Positions 1 through 5,179 of a DNA stretch of 5,633 nucleotides are shown here, in pieces; positions within the stretch are counted from its first letter, which is position 1, and each line of letters starts with the position of its first letter. The position numbers and the translations under genes are program-made. The notes under the pieces were generated by a model that worked only from the letters and a program-made list of their open reading frames with translations, was not told the origin of the DNA and ran no database searches. Source of the DNA: Planctomycetota bacterium (lineage in GTDB: Bacteria; Planctomycetota; UBA1135; GCA-002686595); NCBI GenBank assembly GCA_022447405.1, contig JAKVCE010000161.1, positions 1-5,633 of the forward strand. The letters run 5' to 3'.

Positions 1-1
1 G

Positions 2-1294
2 GAGGACCTCACCGGGTGGTCGCACCTCTGCCAGGGCGCGATCACGGCGACGCTCTTCTACGAGCCCTCGACGAGGACCCGCCTCTCGTTTGAGTCGGCG
101 ACGCAGCGCCTCGGCGGGGGAGTGATCACCGCGGCCGACATGCGCAACTCCAGCGCGTCCAAAGGCGAGTCTCTCGCGGCCACGGTCCGGGTCGTGAGCT
201 CAAGCTACGCGGCCCTCCTTGTCCTGCGACACCCCTCGGAGGGCGCCGCTCGGCTCGCTGCGGAGTACGCGGGCGTCCCCGTCATCAACGCGGGGGACGG
301 GAGCCACGAGCACCCGACGCAGACGCTCTGCGATCTCTACAGCCTTTGGGTGGAGCACGGACACCTCGAGGGCTTGGACGTCGTCCTCGCTGGCGACCTC
401 CGCTACAGCCGCACCATCCACTCCTTCGCCTACGCCCTCGCGCGCTTCGGCGCCAACCTCGTCTGCATCCCACAGCACGGCTTCGAGCTGCCGCCCTACG
501 TGGTGAAGCGCTTGCGAGAGGAGTTCGGGGTCGAGCCTGTGCGCGCGAGCGGCAAGCGCCTCGGAGACCTCGCCAAGTCCAGCGACGTGGTCTACCTCAC
601 CCCGCAGAAGCCGCACCAGCTCAGCCTGTTCACGGACGCGAAGGGGAAAGCGCAGGACATCCAGCACGTGCACGCCGTCTACATGACGCGGCCTCAGACC
701 GAGCGATACGCCAGCGGCGGCTCGGATGAGTCCGAGGAGTACATGCAGCTTGGCAAAAACACCATGGCGGCCGAGTCGCTCAAGGACGCGGTCGTGATGC
801 ACCCCTTGCCGCGGCGAGACGAGATCTCGGCGGACTTCGACAGCGACCCGCGCGGCATCTACTTCAAGCAGGCGGCCCGCGGCGTCCCCGTGCGGATGGC
901 GCTGCTCGCAGCCTTCCTCGGGAAGGTAGATGTCTTTGACTCCGAGCCCCGGCCAGCGCTGGAGCTTCGTGGGGGAGAGAAGGACGAGGTTTGCTGCCCC
1001 AAGGAGAGCTGCATCTCCCGAACGGAGCTGCGGCACGCAGACACCAAGTACAAGATCATCTCCCGCGTCCCGCTGCAGGTGGCCTGCGCCTACTGCTCAC
1101 ATGAGATCGCGGTCGGAGCGGTCGGGTGCCGGAGGACGCAGCAGTGGCATGATCCGGCCTCTCCGCAGCTGAAAAAGGTCCGTCCGGAGGAGATGGCCTT
1201 CTACGGGGACCCAGGAGCAGCCGAGGCGCGCGGATACCAGCCCGCCTCAGGCCCTAGCGAGGCGACCCAAGAGGCCGCCCCTCCTGTGCTCTAG
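2..1294 (+). CDS. pyrB: Aspartate carbamoyltransferase catalytic chain fused to a PyrI-like zinc module (5'-partial)
   Basis: Cytoplasmic enzyme joining carbamoyl phosphate and L-aspartate to N-carbamoylaspartate, the committed step of de novo pyrimidine synthesis. The frame is open from base 2 and gives 430 residues. By comparison with E. coli PyrB about 30 N-terminal residues lie upstream of the window; the GTG at 122 is an internal valine. Visible motifs (window residue numbering): carbamoyl-phosphate loop STRTR at 23-27, the 80s-loop equivalent SSASKGES, RHPSEGAARL, GDGSHEHPTQTL with the catalytic His, DLRYSRTIHS, YMTRPQTER and HPLPRRDE. The canonical enzyme ends near residue 311 (LGKVDVF). 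A further ~120 residues follow. They include C332-x4-C337-x24-C362-x2-C365, with CPKESCIS and CAYCSHE closely resembling the zinc domain of E. coli PyrI (CPNSNCIS, CKYCEKE). PyrI's ~100-residue nucleotide-binding domain is absent. Residues ~382-416 look like a degenerate metal-binding motif. About 30 residues are inserted before YMTR. Enzyme identity is certain; the roles of the extensions are inferred. Confidence 0.95.
   Translation, partial: EDLTGWSHLCQGAITATLFYEPSTRTRLSFESATQRLGGGVITAADMRNSSASKGESLAATVRVVSSSYAALLVLRHPSEGAARLAAEYAGVPVINAGDGSHEHPTQTLCDLYSLWVEHGHLEGLDVVLAGDLRYSRTIHSFAYALARFGANLVCIPQHGFELPPYVVKRLREEFGVEPVRASGKRLGDLAKSSDVVYLTPQKPHQLSLFTDAKGKAQDIQHVHAVYMTRPQTERYASGGSDESEEYMQLGKNTMAAESLKDAVVMHPLPRRDEISADFDSDPRGIYFKQAARGVPVRMALLAAFLGKVDVFDSEPRPALELRGGEKDEVCCPKESCISRTELRHADTKYKIISRVPLQVACAYCSHEIAVGAVGCRRTQQWHDPASPQLKKVRPEEMAFYGDPGAAEARGYQPASGPSEATQEAAPPVL
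992..1105 (+). other. PyrI-type four-cysteine zinc module within the PyrB chain
   Basis: Cysteine codons at 995, 1010, 1085 and 1094 give C-x4-C-x24-C-x2-C, nearly the spacing of the zinc site in the E. coli regulatory chain PyrI (x4, x23, x2); a further Cys precedes the first. The flanking residues CPKESCIS and CAYCSHE also match that domain. In E. coli the PyrI zinc domain docks on the catalytic chain. Here it is covalently attached to that chain after a linker of only about 20 residues, so the likely role is structural. Zinc binding is inferred from the motif. Confidence 0.85.
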
Positions 1295-1295
1295 C

Positions 1296-1317
1296 GATCG
1301 TGCGGTATCGCACGATC
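1296..1317 (+). terminator. Perfect 9-bp hairpin just after the pyrB stop
   Basis: GATCGTGCG (1296-1304) and CGCACGATC (1309-1317) are exact reverse complements around a GTAT loop, one base after the pyrB stop codon. No T-run follows, so it is not a classical intrinsic terminator. It may protect the mRNA 3' end, act together with the second stem at 1327-1360, or be a DNA dyad bound by a protein. The perfect pairing is seen directly; the role is inferred. Confidence 0.5.
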
Positions 1318-1326
1318 TCCCTTAGT

Positions 1327-1379
1327 GGGGTCGCTGAGTCGGCTGAGCGCAGCGCGCCCCGTTTGTTGTAAGTCTTTTT
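1327..1379 (+). terminator. Possible intrinsic terminator after pyrB
   Basis: GGGG (1327-1330) can pair with CCCC (1357-1360), and CGCT (1332-1335) with AGCG (1351-1354), across a small internal loop. GTTTGTTG follows directly, and a run of five T lies at 1375-1379. The stem is imperfect and the first T-rich tract is interrupted by G, so this is a moderate candidate for ending the pyrB transcript, perhaps together with the hairpin at 1296-1317. Confidence 0.4.
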
Positions 1380-1404
1380 ATTAGAGTAACTTATAGATTT
1401 TTTG
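1361..1404 (+). promoter_or_regulatory. AT-rich island, possible promoter for the downstream RNA or lipoprotein genes
   Basis: This is the only clearly AT-rich stretch in the window, with T-runs at 1375-1379 and 1398-1403 and a TATAGATT at 1392-1399 that loosely resembles a -10 element. No -35 hexamer sits at a good spacing: TTGTTG and TTGTAA at 1363-1371 are misplaced. Its position between a putative terminator and a strongly structured + strand region suits a promoter, but the same T-runs could instead be the tail of the pyrB terminator. Confidence 0.25.
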
Positions 1405-1440
1405 TGCCTGCTGTGTGAGCGGCACAGGGTTTGATCTTCT

Positions 1441-1527
1441 GAAGGACCGCCGGCCCCGGATCGACCTTGGGGTGGTCTGTTTCCGTCCCTCTGGGCGGGT
1501 TCGATCCGGTGAGCCGGCGCGTTCTTT
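1441..1527 (+). repeat. Long composite inverted repeat / stem-loop
   Basis: Three stacked arms pair in register: GAAGGAC (1441-1447) with GTTCTTT (1521-1527), including two G-U pairs; CGCCGGC (1448-1454) with GCCGGCG (1513-1519); and CCGGATCGA (1456-1464) with TCGATCCGG (1501-1509). Two or three more pairs (1465-1467 with 1497-1499) follow past a bulged T1500. The apical part can form a small hairpin (GGGTGG 1470-1475 with CC 1483-1484 and CCC 1487-1489). Small bulges at C1520, at C1455 opposite 1510-1512, and at T1500 are typical of a structured RNA rather than a transposon end. Confidence 0.7.
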
Positions 1528-1700
1528 CTCTCCCTGTTCCCTTGGTTCTATCCGAGCTGCCCTAGGGGGTGGCCAGGCCTCCAGGTGACCCTTTTCCTGA
1601 CTCCACAGGGCTCGAGGGCTTGACCCCTGCTCCTGGAGCGTGAGAATGGGGGTCCCGAATTGTCGGACCAGACCTCCAGACTCACAGGAAAGGCCGGTTC

Positions 1701-1741
1701 TGTCTGCCAAGAGGCGTAGTCAACTACGCCTCAGGCGGATA
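1701..1741 (+). repeat. 17-bp hairpin with TCAA loop
   Basis: GAGGCGTAG (1711-1719) and CTACGCCTC (1724-1732) pair perfectly around TCAA. Past an AA/A internal loop, TGTCTGCC (1701-1708) pairs with GGCGGATA (1734-1741), using two G-U wobbles. No T-run follows, so it is not a usual terminator. It may close the 3' side of the candidate RNA, or be a REP-like palindrome; no second copy is visible in the window. Confidence 0.65.
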
Positions 1742-1951
1742 TCGCAGGAGCGACCTGACCTCGTGGGCGTTGTCTTGTCTCGACAGGCGGGTGCCGGGCT
1801 TAGGCCCACCCAGAAATGAGTCAGCGCGGTCGCCACACGGCGGCGCTTCGAGAAGACAGCACACAAATCGAGATAGACCCGAATCCAGGGATCCACTCAC
1901 AGATCGACTGAACCTCAGTCCTGTGAGGACCTCCTCTTTCGTCACCCTCTC
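1742..1951 (+). promoter_or_regulatory. Leader of the lipoprotein gene with four small hairpins and a pyrimidine tract
   Basis: Pairings seen: GGGTG/CACCC plus GGC/GCC with a TTAG loop (1789-1811); AGCGC/GCGCT plus CGCC/GGCG with an ACAC loop (1823-1847); GACTGA/TCAGTC with an ACC loop (1906-1920); and GAGG/CCTC (1925-1936). The last 22 bases before the ATG (1930-1951) are nearly all pyrimidine and contain no Shine-Dalgarno sequence. The nearest purine-rich GAGGA (1925-1929) is about 22 bases from the start and lies within the last hairpin. No promoter hexamers are convincing here. Confidence 0.4.
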
Positions 1952-4900
1952 ATGAACCAGCTCTCACAGTTCAATCACTCCACCCTCTCCGCTTCCCCCA
2001 AGGGAGCTTCGCGCCTGCTTCTCGTGAGCGCGGCGACGCTCTCACTCCTCCTCGGAGCGGGCTGCAACCAGAACAGTGACCCCGTGCCCGTCGGCTCCAG
2101 CGCTGGCCCGGTCGGCTCCTATCAAGACCTCGACGGTGACAACATCCCCGGCGCCTTCGTCGTGGACTCCAACTACCGCGGCACCACGACCAACCTCCGG
2201 ATCGAGCGCATGTCTTGGGGTCGCTTGGTGGACATCCTCGACGTCGAAGGGGTCAAGCGTCACGAGGACTTCGTGGTCAATGAGGGGATCCAGACGGACT
2301 TCGTGGACTACGAGGTCAAGACGAACCCGATCACGGACAAGACCTCTGTGAGGATCCTCCACGCCTTCGGGAGCGCCTCCTACGTGAGCGCCCTCGAGAA
2401 CCTCGACGACTCCCTCGGCCCGATCTTCGACAAGAGCCTGGACGTGGACGAGCTGCCGCCCTTCCCGATCATGCCCAGGAACGCGGCGATCTCGATCCAG
2501 TTCAACGACATCCTCGACGTGCGCTATGACGCCGGCGATTGGATGGACAGCTCCGGCGGGCTCCTCGTCTCAGCGGCGAGCGGCCAGCTCAACCCCTCTG
2601 TGATCCAGGTCATCACGGACTACCCGCCCAGCGTGCCCTACGAGGCCCGCGTGGTCGTCAACTCGAACTACGGTGACCTCGCCGACTACGACGGTGACGG
2701 CGAGACGGAGTTCCACCCGACCCGCATTATCGTCGATATGACGGTCTCTGAGCTCGAAGCAGCGGTCAGCGCCCCCCCGCTGACGGTCAACTCTGTGGGC
2801 CTGCCCGCGAGCCTTCTCGGCATCACGGACGCGAACCTCGCGCTCCGCATCCCCACCAGCCTCGACCTCCTGAGTGGCCAGTCCATCGTCCTCACGAACC
2901 CGACGGACCACCCCCTCGACTTCACCGACAACGGCAGCCGCGACACCTCCTCCCTGACGGACGACGTGGTCCGCGCGATGCGCACCGGCAGCTCTGCTGA
3001 CGCGAACAACGGCTTCCTCGGAGACGACGTCGCGCCGCAGATCATCGGCAGCCTGACCGTCGACCTCGAGGGCAGCGTGACGACGATCGGCGATCCCGAC
3101 GACGGACTCTTCCGTATCGCAGAGGCGCGCTTCAACCCGCCCGCTTGTGCGCCGAGTCAGCTCAAGCTGGGTGAGGACGTCCTCGAGTATCAAGGCGTGC
3201 GCGCGATCGTGATGGGTGGTGTGCAGGCAGGCTCTGTGGTCTATCAGCTCGACCTCCAAGTCGTCTCTCCCCCTGACGGCGTGATCCAGCTCGGAGTCGC
3301 CCAGATCCAGACGCCGTACGATCCCGTGACGGACAACCCGGACTGCTTCCTGCGCTTCTCGCCCAACGCGGGCTCTCCCCCGGTGGAGGACGTCTCCAAG
3401 AACTCCCAAGTCCTCGTGCGCTTCTCAGAGCCGATGGACCCCGAGTCGCTCAACCCCTTCGACAACATGACGCTGACCCGCGTCGACATCGAAGATCCGG
3501 GCCTCTTGCCGCAGGACTACGTGGTCGGGACAGTGCAGTCCTCCGCTGACCTGCGCGAGTTCTCCTTCGTCCCCTCCCTCCCGCTCGACCGATCGATCGT
3601 GGCTGATTACAAGTTCGCCCTCGCAGGCGGTGACGCAGCGCCCACGGACCTCTCGGGCAACGCCATCGACCTCGGCGACATCTTCCGCGTGAGCTTCGCG
3701 CTCAGCAACGCAGAGAGCACCTCGGTCTCGAGGGGCTTCGCCCTGCGCTTCGCGGACGTCAATCAGCTCGTCTTGAACGCTGATGACCTCGAGAACAACT
3801 GGACCGAGTTCCGTGACGCTCAGCTCATCTACGACCTCAACGCTGAGTCGATCCTGCCGAGGCCGGTGACGCACTACTCGGTCGCTGCTGACCGGGACAA
3901 GCCGATCCCCGCCGTCATGACGCCCTTCCCGCAGGGTGTCCAGACGCCGCTCTCGCCCCTCGGCTCGAAGATGCACACGCTCTGGCGCTACTGCGACCTG
4001 GGCTTCTCCCTGACAGACGAGACCAACATGAACATCGACGTCGAGGGTCTCGCCTGGGCGCCCGCTGGCGGCAGCGTGGTCTCCGATGCCTACGATGAGT
4101 TTGAGGTCCGTGTCGGTCACTCAGCCTGGCTGCCTGACGAGCTCCTCGACCCGAACTCAGGGTTCCCCTCACACCCGCAGTCGGGTCTCAACACGGTCTA
4201 CGACACGAACTACTTAGACCTCCTCACGGACCCCGGCACCGTGCTGCACCCCCGCGAGCGGGGCTACGTGGTCAACCCCGGCGACCTCTTCATCGGTCAA
4301 GGCAACGGCTCGAACATGCTGCCCTTCCCGGTGAACCAAGACGTGCCGGCTGACGAGTTCCTGTACTACACCTGGCGGGACACCTCCCTGCTCGGCACTG
4401 CCGGGAACCAGGGCGCTGGCGCTATCACGGACATCGAGGACCTGATCCTCTTCGGCGGCGCAGGGACGGCCAAGACGTACACACCGGGGAACATCCCCTC
4501 GATCGGCCTCCCGCTCCTCATGGAGTTCCGCTGCTACGTGGACACGGGCGCCCTCGGCCTCAACGCCTTCGACATCTCGCTCGCGACGAACTCCTCTGCG
4601 CGTCCGAACTTCCGCTCCTTCTCGACGGGTGGTTACAACACCAACAACGACCCGGTGTTCAAGGACCCCGACCTCGAGGACGCGGCGGATGGCGGCTTCA
4701 ACCCCGCGAGCAACCCGCCCGGCGCGACGACCCCCGGCGTGGACAACAGCTTCTACATCGGTCAGGTCGACCTCGTCACCCGCGTGAGCCGCAGTCACTC
4801 GATCTGGTTCGACTCTGGGCTCACCAACCCGAGCTATCAGGACCCGGTCGTGGAGCCCGCTCCCGAGGACCTGCCCTCAGGCACCTCGATCGTCATCGAC

Positions 4901-5167
4901 TACCGCGGCGCGACGATCACGAGCATCAACCCGACGACTCAGACGGACACGATCCTCTCCAACCCCGGCCAAATCGACCTCTACGGTGAGCAGGCCTCGG
5001 GCAGCCCCGGGACCATCAACTTCGAGAATGGTGACCCGGAGTGGAAGAACGACATCTCAGAGATCGACGGCGCGCAGTTCTTCCAGCTGCGGCTGACCTT
5101 CATCTCGAACGCCGCGACTGACCGTACTCCCTGGCTCTCAACCCTCGGTTTCGCCTACGGCGAGTAG
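1952..5167 (+). CDS. Large exported lipoprotein with Big_5-type Ig-like module(s), function unknown
   Basis: A 1071-residue protein with no recognised enzyme motif. Residues 1-38 form a lipoprotein signal: polar N-terminus, Lys17/Arg21, a hydrophobic run at 22-34 and a lipobox-like LGAGC with the lipidated Cys at 38 (Gly at -3 is atypical). Two acidic Ca-binding-like loops follow: DLDGDN at 59-64 and DYDGDGETEF at 245-254. A segment from ~170 (PRNAAISIQFNDILD) resembles the start of a Big_5 bacterial Ig-like domain. A clearer copy spans ~475-585 (VLVRFSEPMDPESLNP, then FSFVPSLPLD and DLSGNAIDLG). The remaining C-terminal half appears to be mostly beta-rich secreted sequence, ending in a beta-sandwich-like segment (QFFQLRLTFISNA...LSTLGFAYGE). 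ATG 1952 is the only plausible start: the frame upstream has no other start codon before a stop at 1874, and the signal peptide begins here. There is no Shine-Dalgarno. Likely membrane-anchored outside the cytoplasm and co-transcribed with the next gene; a structural or adhesive role is a guess. Confidence 0.88.
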   Translation: MNQLSQFNHSTLSASPKGASRLLLVSAATLSLLLGAGCNQNSDPVPVGSSAGPVGSYQDLDGDNIPGAFVVDSNYRGTTTNLRIERMSWGRLVDILDVEGVKRHEDFVVNEGIQTDFVDYEVKTNPITDKTSVRILHAFGSASYVSALENLDDSLGPIFDKSLDVDELPPFPIMPRNAAISIQFNDILDVRYDAGDWMDSSGGLLVSAASGQLNPSVIQVITDYPPSVPYEARVVVNSNYGDLADYDGDGETEFHPTRIIVDMTVSELEAAVSAPPLTVNSVGLPASLLGITDANLALRIPTSLDLLSGQSIVLTNPTDHPLDFTDNGSRDTSSLTDDVVRAMRTGSSADANNGFLGDDVAPQIIGSLTVDLEGSVTTIGDPDDGLFRIAEARFNPPACAPSQLKLGEDVLEYQGVRAIVMGGVQAGSVVYQLDLQVVSPPDGVIQLGVAQIQTPYDPVTDNPDCFLRFSPNAGSPPVEDVSKNSQVLVRFSEPMDPESLNPFDNMTLTRVDIEDPGLLPQDYVVGTVQSSADLREFSFVPSLPLDRSIVADYKFALAGGDAAPTDLSGNAIDLGDIFRVSFALSNAESTSVSRGFALRFADVNQLVLNADDLENNWTEFRDAQLIYDLNAESILPRPVTHYSVAADRDKPIPAVMTPFPQGVQTPLSPLGSKMHTLWRYCDLGFSLTDETNMNIDVEGLAWAPAGGSVVSDAYDEFEVRVGHSAWLPDELLDPNSGFPSHPQSGLNTVYDTNYLDLLTDPGTVLHPRERGYVVNPGDLFIGQGNGSNMLPFPVNQDVPADEFLYYTWRDTSLLGTAGNQGAGAITDIEDLILFGGAGTAKTYTPGNIPSIGLPLLMEFRCYVDTGALGLNAFDISLATNSSARPNFRSFSTGGYNTNNDPVFKDPDLEDAADGGFNPASNPPGATTPGVDNSFYIGQVDLVTRVSRSHSIWFDSGLTNPSYQDPVVEPAPEDLPSGTSIVIDYRGATITSINPTTQTDTILSNPGQIDLYGEQASGSPGTINFENGDPEWKNDISEIDGAQFFQLRLTFISNAATDRTPWLSTLGFAYGE

Positions 5168-5170
5168 AGG
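5166..5170 (+). promoter_or_regulatory. Shine-Dalgarno AGAGG overlapping the upstream stop codon
   Basis: AGAGG begins inside the TAG stop of the preceding gene and lies 9 bases before the ATG at 5180. It supports that start over the in-frame ATGs at 5222 and 5234, and the overlap suggests translational coupling of the two lipoprotein genes. Confidence 0.6.
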
Positions 5171-5179
5171 CTCCCGCAC

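Larger units (their letters stand above)
1405..1745 (+). ncRNA. Candidate structured RNA of unknown family (or structured 5' leader)
   Basis: No coding frame with recognisable protein features covers this stretch. It holds a dense set of stems: a composite helix at 1441-1527, GCTGCCC/GGGTGGC with a TAGG loop at 1556-1573, CTCCAGG (1579-1585) with CCTGGAG (1632-1638), GGTCCCGA/TCGGACC with an ATTG loop at 1651-1669, and a 17-pair hairpin at 1701-1741. Several pairs are G-U on the + strand and would be A-C mismatches on the other strand, which favours a + strand transcript. I compared it with tRNA, tmRNA, RNase P and SRP RNA motifs and found no convincing match. The ends are approximate. It could be an independent RNA or part of a ~550-base leader of the gene at 1952. 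Confidence 0.45.

Noticed and set aside
122..124. GTG at 122 as the start of the pyrB gene
   Set aside because: The frame is open to the window edge and the essential STRTR carbamoyl-phosphate motif is encoded upstream at 68-82, so this is an internal valine.
200..1036. Long open frame on the - strand opposite pyrB
   Set aside because: Arg/Val/Glu-rich shadow of the high-GC pyrB codons; it has no domain and no ribosome site of its own.
1494..1512. GGTTCGATCC resembling a tRNA or tmRNA T-arm
   Set aside because: The flanking bases do not form the 5-bp T-stem, and no acceptor stem or CCA end is present; the sequence is explained as one arm of the long stem at 1441-1527.
1685..1710. Resemblance to RNase P RNA conserved core (AGGAAAGGCCGG on +, ACAGAACCGGCC on -)
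   Set aside because: Only one short piece matches in either orientation; the partner P4 strand and the other conserved regions are not found at the expected distances.
1381..1945. Open frames in the gap: - strand 1381-1710 and 1724-1945, + strand 1770-1955
   Set aside because: Basic, low-quality translations without motifs, overlapping strong RNA stems; the codon pattern differs from that of the real genes.
2570..4798. Several long - strand open frames opposite the large lipoprotein gene (2570-3409, 3425-4120, 4214-4798)
   Set aside because: They mirror the codon bias of the + strand gene, are rich in Arg, Val and Glu, and show no recognisable motif.
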